This document shows positions 52,691 through 63,667 of a stretch of 64,000 nt of DNA, one piece after another. The translations under genes were made by a program, and so were the position numbers. Source of the stretch: Zoogloea dura. GTDB lineage: Bacteria > Pseudomonadota > Gammaproteobacteria > Burkholderiales > Rhodocyclaceae. A model generated the notes under the pieces. The model saw only the letters and a program-made list of their open reading frames with translations, was not told the DNA's origin and made no database searches. The first letter of the stretch is position 1. Each line of letters opens with the position of its first letter. The stretch is taken from contig NZ_JABBGA010000007.1 in assembly GCF_012927165.1 (NCBI RefSeq), positions 1 through 64,000 of the forward strand, read 5' to 3'.

Positions 52691-54247
52691 ATGACAAGCA
52701 TCCAACAACGCGCCGAACTGCAACGCCGAATCTGGGGAATCGCCAACGAGGTGCGTGGCGCGGTCGACGGTTGGGATTTCAAGCAATACGTGCTCGGTTC
52801 CCTGTTCTATCGTTTCATCAGCGAAAACTTTGCGGCATACATCGAAGGCGGTGACGACAGTATCAAGTATGCCGAACTGTCCGATAGCGTCATCACCCCG
52901 GAGATCAAGGATGACGCCATCAAGACCAAGGGTTACTTCATCAAGCCCAGCCAGCTATTTGTCAACGTGGCCGCCAAGGCCAGTACCAACGAAAGCCTGA
53001 ATACCGACCTGGCCAAAATATTTGCCGACATTGAAGCGTCCGCCAGCGGCTACCCCTCCGAGCAGGACATCAAAGGCCTGTTTGCTGACTTTGACACCAC
53101 CAGCAATCGCCTGGGCAACACGGTCAGGGACAAAAACACCCGCCTGGCGGCTGTGCTCAAAGGCGTGGCCGACCTGGACTTTGGCAACTTTGACGACAGC
53201 CAGATTGACCTGTTCGGTGACGCCTATGAGTACCTCATCTCCAACTACGCCGCCAACGCCGGCAAGTCCGGCGGCGAGTTCTTCACGCCGCAGAAGGTCT
53301 CCAAGCTGATCGCCCGCCTCGCCATGCACGGGCAGACCAGCATCAACAAGATTTACGACCCGGCCTGCGGCTCCGGCTCACTGCTGCTGCAAGCCAAGAA
53401 GCACTTCGATGAACACATCATCGAAGACGGCTTCTTCGGGCAGGAACTCAACCACACCACCTACAACCTGGCGCGGATGAACATGTTCTTGCACAACGTC
53501 AACTACGACAAGTTCAACATCCAGCTGGGCGACACCCTCATCGAGCCCCACTTCGGCGATGACAAACCGTTTGACGCCATCGTCTCCAACCCGCCCTACT
53601 CGGTGAAATGGAAAGGCTCGGACGACCCGACCCTGATCAACGACGACCGCTTTGCCCCAGCCGGTGTCCTCGCGCCCAAATCCAAGGCCGACTTCGCCTT
53701 TGTGCTGCATGCGCTCAGCTACCTCTCGGCCAAAGGCCGCGCCGCCATCGTCTGCTTCCCCGGCATCTTCTACCGGGGTGGCGCCGAACAGAAGATCCGC
53801 CAATACCTGGTGGACAACAACTATGTGGAGACGGTGATTTCGCTGGCCTCCAACCTGTTTTATGGCACCACCATCGCGGTGAACATCCTGGTGCTGTCCA
53901 AACACAAAACCGACACCACCATCCAGTTTATCGACGCCAGCGGCTTGTTCGATAAGAAAACCAATAACAACGAGTTGTCCGACCAGCACATCGAAGAGAT
54001 CATGCAGGTCTTCGACAGCAAGGTCGATGTCGCGCACTTCGCCAAATCGGAGCGCTTTGAAGCCATCGTGGCCAACGACTACAACCTGTCGGTGAGTAGC
54101 TATATCGAAGCCAGGGACAGCCGCGAGGTGGTGGACATTGTCCAGCTCAATGCCGAACTGAAAACCACCGCGTCCCGGATCGACCAGCTGCGTAAGGAGA
54201 TTGACGCCATCGTGGCCGAGATCGAAGGCGAGGAGCTGGAGGCATGA
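52691..54247 (+). CDS. hsdM: Type I restriction-modification methyltransferase subunit
   Basis: 518 aa N6-adenine methylase subunit of a type IC system. N-terminal helical domain ([35 protein letters not shown]), SAM motif [19 protein letters not shown] near residue 223, catalytic [14 protein letters not shown] near 301, and a C-terminal coiled region ([20 protein letters not shown]) that contacts HsdS. The sequence is EcoR124/EcoprrI-like. Its stop overlaps the hsdS start (ATGA). Upstream are TGGGCGATAG repeats at 52513 and 52527 of unknown role. Confidence 0.95.
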   Translation: MTSIQQRAELQRRIWGIANEVRGAVDGWDFKQYVLGSLFYRFISENFAAYIEGGDDSIKYAELSDSVITPEIKDDAIKTKGYFIKPSQLFVNVAAKASTNESLNTDLAKIFADIEASASGYPSEQDIKGLFADFDTTSNRLGNTVRDKNTRLAAVLKGVADLDFGNFDDSQIDLFGDAYEYLISNYAANAGKSGGEFFTPQKVSKLIARLAMHGQTSINKIYDPACGSGSLLLQAKKHFDEHIIEDGFFGQELNHTTYNLARMNMFLHNVNYDKFNIQLGDTLIEPHFGDDKPFDAIVSNPPYSVKWKGSDDPTLINDDRFAPAGVLAPKSKADFAFVLHALSYLSAKGRAAIVCFPGIFYRGGAEQKIRQYLVDNNYVETVISLASNLFYGTTIAVNILVLSKHKTDTTIQFIDASGLFDKKTNNNELSDQHIEEIMQVFDSKVDVAHFAKSERFEAIVANDYNLSVSSYIEARDSREVVDIVQLNAELKTTASRIDQLRKEIDAIVAEIEGEELEA

Positions 54248-55503
54248 GCAGCGTGGGCTTTATGGAGAAGCTGCTGGATGGGGGCGCGGTGGAATGGAAG
54301 GCATTGGGAGATGTAGCGGAATATTCGCCGACGCGAGTTGATGCTGCAGAACTAGATGCGACTTCATTCGTAGGAGTAGATAACCTTGTCGCTGACAAAG
54401 GCGGGCGAGTTAACGCAACCTACCTGCCTAACACGGAGCGTTTGACGGCATACGAACCGGGAGACATCCTGCTCGGCAATATTCGCCCATACCTAAAGAA
54501 GGTTTGGAGAGCGACAAACTCGGGCGGCTGTAGCGGTGATGTACTTGCCGTACGCATCCAGAACAAGAGAAAATCATTTGTAGACTCGAAATTTCTCTAT
54601 TGTCTTTTGTCTTCAGATGAGTTTTTTGCGTACAGCATGCAGAACGCAAAAGGCGCAAAGATGCCACGCGGGGATAAATCGTCAATATTAAATTATCGAA
54701 TTCCCATCCCTTGCCCAGAAAATGCCAAAAGGTCACTTGAAATTCAGGCCGAAATCGTCCGCATACTTGACTCCTTCGCCGAGCTTACCGCCGAGCTTAC
54801 CGCCGAGCTTACCGCACGCAAGAAACAATACAGCTACTATCGAGATAAGTTGTTAAGCTTTGAAGGCGGAAATGTCGAGTGGAAAGCGCTGAGCGAAATC
54901 GGGGAGTTTATTCGCGGCAAACGCTTTACGAAGGCTGATTATGTCGAAGACGGAATCAGTGTCATCCACTACGGTGAGATCTACACTCGGTACGGCGTGT
55001 TTGCAACCTACGCACACTCTCAGGTCAGAGACGATATGGCTGAATCGCTGCGCTATGCAGAGCCGGGCGACGTGGTGATCACCGATGTCGGCGAGACAGT
55101 GGAAGATGTCGGCAAAGCTGTGGCATGGCTTGGTGACGGAAAGGTTGCCATTCACGATCACTGCTATGCTTTTCGGCACGCTATGAATCCGAAGTTTGTC
55201 TCCTATTGCATGCAGACCGCCTCATTCATTGCCGAAAAGGCGAAATATGTTGCTAGGACCAAGGTCAATACCCTGTTGATCAATGGCTTTTCCAAGATTT
55301 CTATTCCTGTTCCGTATCCGGATGACCGCGAAAAGTCTCTCTCTGAGCAAGCGCGAATCGTCGCCATCCTGGACAAATTCGACGCCCTGACCCACTCCAT
55401 CAGCGAAGGCCTGCCCCGCGAAATCGAGCTGCGCAAGAAGCAATACGAGCACTACCGTGACTTGTTGTTGAGTTTTCCCAAGCCGAAAGAGGTAGGGGCA
55501 TAA
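54244..55503 (+). CDS. hsdS: Type I restriction-modification specificity subunit with three TAEL repeats
   Basis: 419 aa with two target-recognition domains (about 10-150 and 205-350), each followed by a conserved helix: [20 protein letters not shown] then [14 protein letters not shown], and [20 protein letters not shown] then [15 protein letters not shown]. Between the halves lies [15 protein letters not shown], three copies of the 4-residue TAEL unit known from EcoR124 and EcoDXXI, where repeat number sets the spacer between half-sites. The two halves share little sequence, so an asymmetric bipartite target is expected. The sequence recognised cannot be read. Confidence 0.93.
   Translation: MSSVGFMEKLLDGGAVEWKALGDVAEYSPTRVDAAELDATSFVGVDNLVADKGGRVNATYLPNTERLTAYEPGDILLGNIRPYLKKVWRATNSGGCSGDVLAVRIQNKRKSFVDSKFLYCLLSSDEFFAYSMQNAKGAKMPRGDKSSILNYRIPIPCPENAKRSLEIQAEIVRILDSFAELTAELTAELTARKKQYSYYRDKLLSFEGGNVEWKALSEIGEFIRGKRFTKADYVEDGISVIHYGEIYTRYGVFATYAHSQVRDDMAESLRYAEPGDVVITDVGETVEDVGKAVAWLGDGKVAIHDHCYAFRHAMNPKFVSYCMQTASFIAEKAKYVARTKVNTLLINGFSKISIPVPYPDDREKSLSEQARIVAILDKFDALTHSISEGLPREIELRKKQYEHYRDLLLSFPKPKEVGA
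54778..54813 (+). repeat. Three 12-bp tandem repeats inside hsdS
   Basis: GCCGAGCTTACC is repeated perfectly three times, keeping frame and encoding AELT each time. Perfect 12-bp units allow gain or loss by slippage or unequal exchange without breaking the frame, changing target spacing. Confidence 0.95.
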
Positions 55504-55504
55504 C

Positions 55505-56695
55505 ATGGGCAAGACGCTGACCGAAATCTCTCAGCAGTTGAGAGCCGCCAATAAAAAGGTGCAACTGATCTATGCCTTCAACGGCACGGGCAAGACACGC
55601 CTGTCGCGGAAGTTCAAGGCCGACGATGATGAAGAAGCCGATCAAGCCGAGTTTTCGCGCAACAAGATGCTGTATTACAACGCCTTCACCGAAGACTTGT
55701 TTTACTGGGATAACAATCTGGCGCTGGACGCCGTGCACAAGCTGAAAATCCAGCCCAACTCGTTTACCGACTGGGTACTGAAGGACCAAGGGCAGGACCA
55801 GAATATCATCACGAACTTTCAGCGTTACGCCAACGACAAGCTCACGCCGCGATTCAACGAAGAGTACAAAGCCAAAGGCGAGGACGATAAGGAGGTCACG
55901 GTTAAAGCGTTTTCGGAGGTGACTTTTTCGCTGGAGCGCGGCGATGATGAGCGCACGGATAATTTGAAAATATCCAAAGGTGAAGAAAATAGTTTTATAT
56001 GGAGTATTTTCTACTCTTTGGTAGAGCAGGCGATTCTCACACTCAATGATGTTCAGCCTGACTTCCCTGAGCAAACCCCATTTGACAGCTTGGAATATGT
56101 ATTCATTGATGATCCTGTCAGCTCTCTGGATGACAATCACCTGATTCAGCTGGCCATAGACTTGGCGCAACTTATTAAATTAAACAAATCAAATATCAAA
56201 TTTGTCATCACGACACATAGTCCACTTTTCTTTAACGTGCTATGCAACGAGTTCGGTAGCGATGAAAAAACCGATCGTTATAGCTGGAAATCGAAATGGT
56301 TCAGCAAGTCACGATTAGAGAAAGATAGCGATGGCAGTCTCAATCTTTCAGAGCAGCCAAACGATTCTCCGTTCGCCTATCACCTGCACTTGATTGCTTT
56401 GCTTGAGGAAGCGATAAAGACCGGACAGATTGAAAAGTATCACTTCAACTTGCTAAGAAATGTCCTAGAAAAGACAGCAACATTTCTCGGCTACAAGAGG
56501 TGGGAGCTCCTTCTGCCAGATAAGAGCGACGGCCTGCCTGATCCGGTTGCAAAACGAATAGTGAATTTTTCAAGTCATTCAAAGCACGCTGCCGAAGAAG
56601 TAGCTCCGCTGAAACCTGAGGAGAAGCAGATTCTGGTGAGGTTGGTGGAGCACATCATCAAGAGCCACGGCTTTTGGCAGCAGAAGGAGGGCTGA
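55505..56695 (+). CDS. prrC: Anticodon nuclease PrrC
   Basis: 396 aa, the same length as E. coli PrrC. The ABC-type domain has [17 protein letters not shown] (Walker A near 26-31), [16 protein letters not shown], a signature-like [10 protein letters not shown] near 158 and Walker [17 protein letters not shown] near 198-212, then ITTHSP with His238. The C-terminal nuclease domain has [10 protein letters not shown] with Arg318 and Glu322, and NFSSHSK with His358, matching the catalytic Arg/Glu/His triad of PrrC. PrrC cleaves the anticodon loop of tRNA-Lys when phage proteins disturb the restriction complex that keeps it silent. Position between hsdS and hsdR is that of the E. coli prr locus. 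More AT-rich than its surroundings, a sign of transfer. Confidence 0.95.
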   Translation: MGKTLTEISQQLRAANKKVQLIYAFNGTGKTRLSRKFKADDDEEADQAEFSRNKMLYYNAFTEDLFYWDNNLALDAVHKLKIQPNSFTDWVLKDQGQDQNIITNFQRYANDKLTPRFNEEYKAKGEDDKEVTVKAFSEVTFSLERGDDERTDNLKISKGEENSFIWSIFYSLVEQAILTLNDVQPDFPEQTPFDSLEYVFIDDPVSSLDDNHLIQLAIDLAQLIKLNKSNIKFVITTHSPLFFNVLCNEFGSDEKTDRYSWKSKWFSKSRLEKDSDGSLNLSEQPNDSPFAYHLHLIALLEEAIKTGQIEKYHFNLLRNVLEKTATFLGYKRWELLLPDKSDGLPDPVAKRIVNFSSHSKHAAEEVAPLKPEEKQILVRLVEHIIKSHGFWQQKEG

Positions 56696-56699
56696 GGGC

Positions 56700-57743
56700 A
56701 TGAACAAAGGCCCCCTGAGCCTGCAGGACCAAACCACTGAGTTCCTGCTCTACACCGCCCCCAACGGCAGCATCAAGGTTGAGGTTCTGCTCAGCAATGA
56801 GAGCATCTGGCTGACCCAGAAGCGCATGGCCGAACTGTTTGGTGTCGGCGTTCCGGCCATTTCCAAGCATCTGAAGAATATCTTTGACCGTGGTGAACTG
56901 GCAGAAGAAGTGGTTGTTTCCATTTTGGAAACAACCACTGAGCACGGTGCGGTGGCAGGCCTGACCCAGACGCAACAGGTCAAGTACTACAACCTCGATG
57001 CGGTGATTTCAGTCGGTTACCGGGTGAACTCGGCGCAGGCAACCCAGTTTCGTATTTGGGCCACCCAGCTGATCAAGGAGTACATCATCAAGGGCTTTGC
57101 CATGGATGATGAGCGGCTGAAAAATGGCCGCTTTTTTGGTAAGGACTATTTCCGTGAGTTGCTGGAGCGGGTGCGCTCCATTCGCGCCAGCGAGCGGCGG
57201 ATTTATCAGCAGATCACGGATATTTTTGCCGAGTGCAGCAAAGATTACGACCCGAAGTCTGAAACCACTCGTCTTTTTTACGCTCATGTGCAGGACAAGT
57301 TTCATTTTGCGATTACCGGCCACACGTCAGCAGAAATAATTTCGCTGAAGGCTGATGCCAGCAAGCCCTTGATGGGCATGAGCACGTATAAAAATGCACC
57401 GGGTGGGCGGGTGCTGAAGTCCGATTCGCTTGTGGCCAAGAATTACTTGAGTGAAGAGGAAATCAAGAAGCTTGAGCGGGCCGTCGCCGCGTTTTTTGAT
57501 TACATCGAGGGTATCATCGAGCGGCGAAATACCTTCACGATGGAGAGCTTTGCCGAAAGCGTGAACAAGTTTCTGTCTTTCAATGAATACCAGATTCTGG
57601 AGGGATACGGATCAGTCAGCCGAAAGCAGGCCGATCAGAAAGCCATTGCGGAATACGAGAAATTCAACAAGCAGCAACGCATCGAATCTGACTTTGATCG
57701 TGAAGTGAAAAGACTGCTGAAAAAGAAGGGCGCTGAAGAATGA
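56700..57743 (+). CDS. rhuM: RhuM-family protein
   Basis: 347 aa. N-terminal DNA-binding-like part: [38 protein letters not shown], and [16 protein letters not shown]. The middle and C-terminus, with [20 protein letters not shown] and [20 protein letters not shown], match the RhuM (virulence RhuM) family. It often sits inside type I restriction operons, with unproven function; a regulator or anti-toxin-like role is possible. It begins 4 bp after prrC and overlaps hsdR (ATGA), so it is an integral part of the operon. Confidence 0.88.
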   Translation: MNKGPLSLQDQTTEFLLYTAPNGSIKVEVLLSNESIWLTQKRMAELFGVGVPAISKHLKNIFDRGELAEEVVVSILETTTEHGAVAGLTQTQQVKYYNLDAVISVGYRVNSAQATQFRIWATQLIKEYIIKGFAMDDERLKNGRFFGKDYFRELLERVRSIRASERRIYQQITDIFAECSKDYDPKSETTRLFYAHVQDKFHFAITGHTSAEIISLKADASKPLMGMSTYKNAPGGRVLKSDSLVAKNYLSEEEIKKLERAVAAFFDYIEGIIERRNTFTMESFAESVNKFLSFNEYQILEGYGSVSRKQADQKAIAEYEKFNKQQRIESDFDREVKRLLKKKGAEE

Positions 57744-60700
57744 GCGACTACAAGACCATTGCCGAATCGAAAAACTTCATTGTCCTGGATAAGTACGTCA
57801 AAGAATGGCAGGCGAACGAAAGCTACCAAAGCGAATACGATCTGGAGCGGGAGTTCATTCAGGATTTGCAGAGTCAGGGCTATGATTATGCGCCCGGCCT
57901 GAACACGCTGGAGAAGCTGCTGGCCAATGTGCGCGGCGCTTTGCAGGTGCTGAACAATGTGCAGTTTTCCGATGGCGAATGGCTGCGTTTTGTGGAGACC
58001 TGGCTGGACAAGCCCAGCGATGGCATCGTCGAGAAAACCCGCAAGATTCACGACGACTACGTACACGACTTTGTCTTTGACGATGGGCATATCCAGAACA
58101 TCTACCTGCTGGACAAAAAGAACATCGCCCGTAACAAGATGCAGGTCATCAAGCAGTTTGAGCAAGCCGGCTCACACGCCAACCGCTACGACGTGACCAT
58201 TCTGGTCAACGGCCTGCCGCTGGTGCAGGTGGAGTTGAAGAAGCGTGGTGTGGCGATCCGCGAGGCTTTCAACCAGGTGCATCGCTACAGCAAGGAGAGT
58301 TTCAACAGCACCCAGTCCCTGTTCAAGTACCTGCAGCTATTCGTGATCTCCAACGGCACTGACTGCCGCTACTTCGCCAACACCACCCAGCGCAACAAGA
58401 ATAGCTTCGACTTCACCATGAACTGGGCGAAGTCGGATAACGGCTTGATCAAAGACCTGAAAGACTTCACCGCTACCTTCTTCCAGAAAGACACGCTGCT
58501 GAAGGTGCTGCTGCGCTACTCGGTATTCGATACCAGCAACACGCTGCTGGTGATGCGCCCGTACCAGATTGCCGCCACCGAGCGCATTCTGTGGAAGATC
58601 AACAGCGCTTGGCAGGCCAGGAGCTGGAGCAATACGGAAAGCGGTGGTTTCATCTGGCACACCACCGGCTCGGGCAAGACGCTGACCAGCTTCAAGGCGG
58701 CTCGGCTGGCCACTGAACTGGAGTTTATCGACAAGGTGTTCTTTGTGGTGGACCGCAAGGATCTGGACTACCAGACCATGAAGGAATACCAGCGCTTTTC
58801 ACCGGACAGCGTGAATGGCTCGGACAGCACCGCTGGCCTCAAGCGAAATCTGGATAAGGACGACAACAAGATCATCGTCACCACCATCCAGAAGCTCAAC
58901 AACCTGATGAAGAGTGAGAGCGATCTGCCCATCTACGCTAAGCAGGTGGTCTTTATTTTTGACGAGTGCCACCGCAGCCAGTTTGGTGAAGCGCAGAAGA
59001 ACCTGAAGAAGAAGTTCAAGCGGTTCTACCAGTTCGGTTTTACCGGCACGCCGATCTTTGCGCAGAACGCGTTGGGTGCCGAAACCACCGCCAGTGTCTT
59101 TGGCCGCGAACTGCATTCGTACGTGATCACCGATGCCATTCGGGACGAGAAGGTGCTGAAGTTCAAGGTGGACTACAACGATGTGCGCCCGCAGTTCAAG
59201 GCCATCGAAACAGAGAAGGACGAGAAGAAGCTGAGCGCTGCGGAGAACAGGCAAGCCCTGCTGCACCCCGACCGCATCCGCGAGATCACGCAGTACATCC
59301 TGAACAACTTCCGGCAGAAGACGCACCGCCTGCAAGCGGGTGCCAAGGGTTTCAACGCCATGTTCGCGGTGAGCAGTGTGGACGCGGCCAAGCTGTACTA
59401 CGAGTCGTTCAAGGCACTGCAAAAGGACAGCGACAAACCCCTGAAGGTCGCCACCATCTTCTCGTTTGCCGCCAACGAGGAGCAGGATGCGGTGGGCGAC
59501 ATTCAGGATGAAAGCTTCGATGTTTCAGCCATGAGTGTCAGCGCCAAGGAGTTTCTGAGTGCGGCCATTGCTGATTACAACGCGCTGTTCAAGACCAATT
59601 TCAGCGTCGACAGCAACGGCTTTCAGAACTATTACCGCGACCTGGCCAAGCAGGTGAAAGCCAAGGAAATCGATCTGCTGATCGTGGTCGGCATGTTCCT
59701 GACCGGCTTTGATGCCCCCACGCTGAACACCTTGTTTGTAGATAAGAACCTGCGCTACCACGGTTTGATGCAGGCCTACTCGCGTACCAACCGCATCTTT
59801 GATGCCACCAAGACCTTTGGCAATATCGTCACTTTCCGTGACCTGGAACAGGCGACTGTCGACGCCATCACCCTGTTCGGCAACAACAACACCAGGAACG
59901 TGGTGTTGGAGAAGAGCTACAAGGAATACATGGAAGGCTTCACCGATGTAGTGACTGGTGAGGCGAGGCGGGGCTTTGTGGAGGTGGTGAGGGAGTTGGA
60001 GCAGCGCTTTCCTGACCCCTCGGCGATTGAAAAGGAGTCCGACAAGAAGGCCTTCGTCAAGCTGTTCGGCGAGTATTTGCGCGTTGAAAACGTGCTGCAA
60101 AACTACGACGAATTTGCCAGCCTGAAAGCCTTGCAGAGCGTCGATATGGACGACCCGGTTGCGGTTGAGGCGTTCAAGGCCAGGCATTATCTAAACGATG
60201 AAGACTTGGCAGTGCTGCAAGCCATCAAGATACCGGCTGAACGGAAAATTCAAGACTACCGTTCAACCTACAACGACGTTCGCGATTGGCTGCGTCGGGA
60301 GAAGTCCGGTTCTGAAAAGGAAAAATCCACCATTGACTGGGATGACGTGGTCTTCGAGGTGGACCTGCTGAAGTCACAGGAGATCAACCTGGACTACATT
60401 CTGGAATTGATCTTTGAGCACAATAAAAAGATCAAGGACAAAGCCTCGCTGGTCGAAGATGTACGCCGGGTGATTCGCGCCAGCCTGGGCAATCGTGCCA
60501 AAGAGAGCTTGCTGGTTGATTTTATTAATCAAACCGACCTGGATCGGATTGGCGATAAGGCCAGTGTGATTGATGCCTTCTTTACCTTCGCACAAGCGGA
60601 ACAGCAGCGCGAGGCGCAAGAGCTGATCAGCGACGAGGGCCTGAATGCAGAGGCTGCCAGGCGCTATATCACTACCTCACTCAAGCGAGAGTTTGCCAGT

Positions 60701-60838
60701 GACAGCGGCACGGAGCTCAACGCCGTCTTGCCCAAAATGAGTCCGCTTAATCCGCAATATCTGACCAAAAAGCAGAGCGTGTTCCAGAAAATCGCTGCAT
60801 TTGTTGAAAAGTTCAAACGCGTGGGTGGGCAAGTCTGA
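57740..60838 (+). CDS. hsdR: Type I restriction endonuclease/translocase subunit
   Basis: 1032 aa. The N-terminal nuclease domain has the PD-(D/E)XK pattern with [20 protein letters not shown] near residues 150-170 (Asp, then Glu-x-Lys). The SF2 motor follows: Walker [12 protein letters not shown] near 307, DECH box in [12 protein letters not shown] near 407, FTGTPIF near 434 and the C-terminal lobe with [19 protein letters not shown] and [12 protein letters not shown]. The helical C-terminus binds the methylase core. Type IC, EcoR124-like. Full length with no disruption, so the system should be able to restrict. Confidence 0.95.
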   Translation: MSDYKTIAESKNFIVLDKYVKEWQANESYQSEYDLEREFIQDLQSQGYDYAPGLNTLEKLLANVRGALQVLNNVQFSDGEWLRFVETWLDKPSDGIVEKTRKIHDDYVHDFVFDDGHIQNIYLLDKKNIARNKMQVIKQFEQAGSHANRYDVTILVNGLPLVQVELKKRGVAIREAFNQVHRYSKESFNSTQSLFKYLQLFVISNGTDCRYFANTTQRNKNSFDFTMNWAKSDNGLIKDLKDFTATFFQKDTLLKVLLRYSVFDTSNTLLVMRPYQIAATERILWKINSAWQARSWSNTESGGFIWHTTGSGKTLTSFKAARLATELEFIDKVFFVVDRKDLDYQTMKEYQRFSPDSVNGSDSTAGLKRNLDKDDNKIIVTTIQKLNNLMKSESDLPIYAKQVVFIFDECHRSQFGEAQKNLKKKFKRFYQFGFTGTPIFAQNALGAETTASVFGRELHSYVITDAIRDEKVLKFKVDYNDVRPQFKAIETEKDEKKLSAAENRQALLHPDRIREITQYILNNFRQKTHRLQAGAKGFNAMFAVSSVDAAKLYYESFKALQKDSDKPLKVATIFSFAANEEQDAVGDIQDESFDVSAMSVSAKEFLSAAIADYNALFKTNFSVDSNGFQNYYRDLAKQVKAKEIDLLIVVGMFLTGFDAPTLNTLFVDKNLRYHGLMQAYSRTNRIFDATKTFGNIVTFRDLEQATVDAITLFGNNNTRNVVLEKSYKEYMEGFTDVVTGEARRGFVEVVRELEQRFPDPSAIEKESDKKAFVKLFGEYLRVENVLQNYDEFASLKALQSVDMDDPVAVEAFKARHYLNDEDLAVLQAIKIPAERKIQDYRSTYNDVRDWLRREKSGSEKEKSTIDWDDVVFEVDLLKSQEINLDYILELIFEHNKKIKDKASLVEDVRRVIRASLGNRAKESLLVDFINQTDLDRIGDKASVIDAFFTFAQAEQQREAQELISDEGLNAEAARRYITTSLKREFASDSGTELNAVLPKMSPLNPQYLTKKQSVFQKIAAFVEKFKRVGGQV

Positions 60839-60890
60839 TTGAGGCGCATGTCCTTCGGCGGCCTTCCCGTCGCCGCGCATCCGGCTACCC

Positions 60891-62240
60891 TCAAACCCCC
60901 AGGCCGCCCGGCCACGTCTTCTCCCCCAGCACATACGTCCCCCTCACGCAGCGTTCATCCCCCAGGATCATCAGCGCGAACAGCCTTTCGGCAAGTGTCC
61001 GGGTGCTGTCCATGCGCCAGGCCAGCTCGGGGGTGGCTGTCCAGTCGAGTACCGTGAAGTCGGCTTCGCGGCCGGGCTGGAAGCTGCCGATGCGGTCGTC
61101 GAGGTAGAGCGCACGGGCGCCGCCCAGGGTGGCCAGGTACCAGCCGCGCATGGCGGATAGCGGGGTGTGGTGGATCTGGCTGGCTTCATAGGCCTGGCCG
61201 AGGGTGCGGATCAGGCTGAAGCCGGTGCCGCCGCCCACGTCGCTGGCCAGGCCCACGCGCATGCCGGCGGCGCTGCTGGCGGCGTAATCGAAGGCGCCGC
61301 TGCCCAGGAAGAAGTTGGAGGTGGGGCAGAAGGCTGCCGCCGCGCCGGTGGCGGCCATCTGGCGGCGCTCGGCGTCGGACAGGTGGATGCAGTGGCCGTA
61401 GATGCTGCGTGGCCCGAGCAGGCCGTGGTGGGCGTAGACGTCCAGGTAGCTGGCGCGCTCGGGGAACAGGCTTTTCACCCATTCGATCTCGGCCGGGTTC
61501 TCGGCCAGGTGGGTCTGCAGGTGCAGGTCCGGCCGGGCGGCGAAGAGCTCGCCGGTGGCCTGCAACTGCTCCCGGGTCGAGGTGGGGGCGAAGCGCGGGG
61601 TCAGGGTGTAGCCCAGGCGGCCCTTGGCGTGCCAGCGCTCGATCAGGGCCAGGCTGTCGGCGCGGCCGGACTCGGCGGTGTCCTGCAGGGTGTCGGGGCA
61701 GTTGCGGTCCATCAGCACCTTGCCGCACAGCATGCGCAGCTTTTTTGCCTCGGCCACCCGGAAGAAGGCGTCCACCGAGTGGGCATGCACGGTGGCGAAC
61801 ACCGACGCGGTGGTGGTGCCATGGGCGAGCAGGCGGTCCACCACGTAGGCGGCGGTCTGCTCGGCGACCGAGTAGTCGGCGAAGCGGCGCTCGGCGGGAA
61901 AGGTGTAGTCGTTGAGCCAGTCCAGCAACTGGCGGCCGAAGGAGCCGATGACGCCGGCCTGGGGGTAGTGGATGTGGGTGTCCACCAGGCCGGGCAGCAC
62001 CAGGTGGTCGCGGTAGTCGTGGAAGTCGGCGCCCTCGCGCACGGCGGGCGGCATGTTGGCCTGGATCGCGGCCCACGGGCCGGCGGCGTGGATGCGTCCG
62101 TCGATGATCCACAGGGCGCCGTCGTCGAAGAACTCCCAGGCGGTCGGGTCGTCGCCCGGGCCGGGGTCGGACAGGTAGTGCAGCACCTGGCCACGGACCA
62201 GGACGTGGTGGCCGGCGGCCAGGGTTTGTTGCTGGATCAC
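60891..62240 (-). CDS. guaD: Guanine deaminase
   Basis: 449 aa amidohydrolase-fold enzyme converting guanine to xanthine and ammonia. The metal site is LPGLVDTHIHYPQAGVIGSF (HxH) near residue 85; the family block LLDWLNDYTFPAERRF, TTTASVFATVHAHSVDAFF, LQTHLAENPAEIEWV (metal His), YGHCIHLSDAERRQM and ASDVGGGTGFSLIRT (metal Asp) all fit GuaD. The start overlaps the stop of the upstream deaminase gene (ATGA), so the two are one purine-salvage operon. Convergent with hsdR, 52 bp apart. Confidence 0.93.
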   Translation of the reverse strand: MIQQQTLAAGHHVLVRGQVLHYLSDPGPGDDPTAWEFFDDGALWIIDGRIHAAGPWAAIQANMPPAVREGADFHDYRDHLVLPGLVDTHIHYPQAGVIGSFGRQLLDWLNDYTFPAERRFADYSVAEQTAAYVVDRLLAHGTTTASVFATVHAHSVDAFFRVAEAKKLRMLCGKVLMDRNCPDTLQDTAESGRADSLALIERWHAKGRLGYTLTPRFAPTSTREQLQATGELFAARPDLHLQTHLAENPAEIEWVKSLFPERASYLDVYAHHGLLGPRSIYGHCIHLSDAERRQMAATGAAAAFCPTSNFFLGSGAFDYAASSAAGMRVGLASDVGGGTGFSLIRTLGQAYEASQIHHTPLSAMRGWYLATLGGARALYLDDRIGSFQPGREADFTVLDWTATPELAWRMDSTRTLAERLFALMILGDERCVRGTYVLGEKTWPGGLGV

Positions 62241-63604
62241 AGGGCCTCCGCGAGCTGGCGGGCGAGGTGGTTATGGTGGCTCACCACACGGGGCAGGTCC
62301 ACCGTCTGGAGCGTGCCGTCCTGCACCACCCAGCGGCCGTTGATGAGGCTCAGGTCCACTTTCTCGGGGGCGCAGAATACCAGCGCCGCCACCGGGTCAT
62401 GCACCGCGGCGCCGGAAAGGGCCAGGGTGTCGCTGCGGAAGGCGATCAGGTCGGCGCTCATGCCGGGGGTCAGCGCGCCGATGTCGTCACGGCCGAGCAC
62501 CCGGGCGCCGCCCAGGGTGGCCAGCTCCAGGGCCTGGCGGGCGTTCATGGCTGCCGGGCCGTGGCCGACCCGGGCCAGCAGCATGGCCTGGCGGGCCTCG
62601 CCGAGCAGGTCGGCGCCGTCGTTGGAGGCCGAGCCGTCCACCCCCAGGCCCACCGGCACGCCGGCCGCCCGCATTGCCGGGATGGGGGCGATGCCCGAGG
62701 CCAGGCGCATGTTGGAGCAGGGGCAGTGGGCCACCCCGGTGCCGGTGCGGGCAAACAGGGCGATGCCGGCCGCGTCGAGCTTGACGCAGTGGGCATGCCA
62801 TACGTCGTGGCCGACCCAGCCGAGGCTCTCGGCGTACTCGGCCGGGGTCATCCCGAAGCGCTGGCGGCTGTAGGCCACGTCGTTGTCGTTCTCGGCCAGA
62901 TGGGTGTGCATCGACACCCCGTAGCTGCGCGCCAGCCGCGCCGATTCGCGCATCAGGTCGGTGCTCACCGAGAAGGGCGAGCAGGGCGCCACGGCGATGC
63001 GCAGCATGGCGTGGCGGGCCGGGTCGTGCCAGGTCTCGATGAGGCGGCGGCTGTCGGCCAGGATGGCGTCCTCGTCCTCCACCAACTCGTCGGGCGGCAG
63101 CCCCCCGGCCGAGCGGCCCACGCTCATGCTGCCGCGGCAGGCGTGGAAGCGCATGCCGATCTCGCTGGCGGCTTCGATGCTGTCGTCCAGCCGGCTGCCG
63201 TTGGGGTAGAGGTAGAGGTGGTCGGACGAGGTGGTGCAGCCCGACAGGATCAGCTCCGACATGGCGGTGAGGGTGGACACCCGGATCATCTCCGGGGTGA
63301 GCCCGCCCCACAGGGGGTAGAGTGTCTGCAGCCAGCCGAACAGCTCCGCGTCCTGGGCCCCCGGCACCACCCGGGTGAGGCTCTGGTACATGTGGTGATG
63401 GGTGTTCACCAGGCCGGGCAGCACGATGCGCCCGCGCAGGTCCTGCACCTCGTCGGCGTGGTCGGGGAGCTCGGCGGTGGGGCCCACGGCTTCGATCACC
63501 CCGCCGCGGATGAACACCGCGCCGTCGGGGATCTCGCGGCGGTGGAGGTCCATCGTGACGACCAGGTCGGCGTGGCGGAGGAGGAGGGTCTTGGTGTGCG
63601 GCAT
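62237..63604 (-). CDS. 8-oxoguanine deaminase-like amidohydrolase
   Basis: 455 aa from ATG 63604; the upstream extension of the frame is translated repeat and is discarded. Amidohydrolase marks: LPGLVNTHHHMYQSLTRVVP near residue 65 (HxH), CTTSSDHLYLYPNGS near 130, SMHTHLAENDNDVAYSRQ near 220, WHAHCVKLDAAGIALFARTG and GLGVDGSASNDGADLLGE (metal Asp). The Q-S-L-T-R and SSDHLYLYP blocks match the 8-oxoguanine deaminase/AtzA-TrzN branch. It probably removes oxidised guanine, feeding the same xanthine/urate route as the guanine deaminase next to it. Exact substrate is inferred. Confidence 0.85.
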   Translation of the reverse strand: MPHTKTLLLRHADLVVTMDLHRREIPDGAVFIRGGVIEAVGPTAELPDHADEVQDLRGRIVLPGLVNTHHHMYQSLTRVVPGAQDAELFGWLQTLYPLWGGLTPEMIRVSTLTAMSELILSGCTTSSDHLYLYPNGSRLDDSIEAASEIGMRFHACRGSMSVGRSAGGLPPDELVEDEDAILADSRRLIETWHDPARHAMLRIAVAPCSPFSVSTDLMRESARLARSYGVSMHTHLAENDNDVAYSRQRFGMTPAEYAESLGWVGHDVWHAHCVKLDAAGIALFARTGTGVAHCPCSNMRLASGIAPIPAMRAAGVPVGLGVDGSASNDGADLLGEARQAMLLARVGHGPAAMNARQALELATLGGARVLGRDDIGALTPGMSADLIAFRSDTLALSGAAVHDPVAALVFCAPEKVDLSLINGRWVVQDGTLQTVDLPRVVSHHNHLARQLAEAL

Positions 63605-63667
63605 GGTCTCGGTGTGTCCGTTGATCCTGTGGTGGGTGGGGCCGCCTGGGGCTTTATGGGGACCCGC

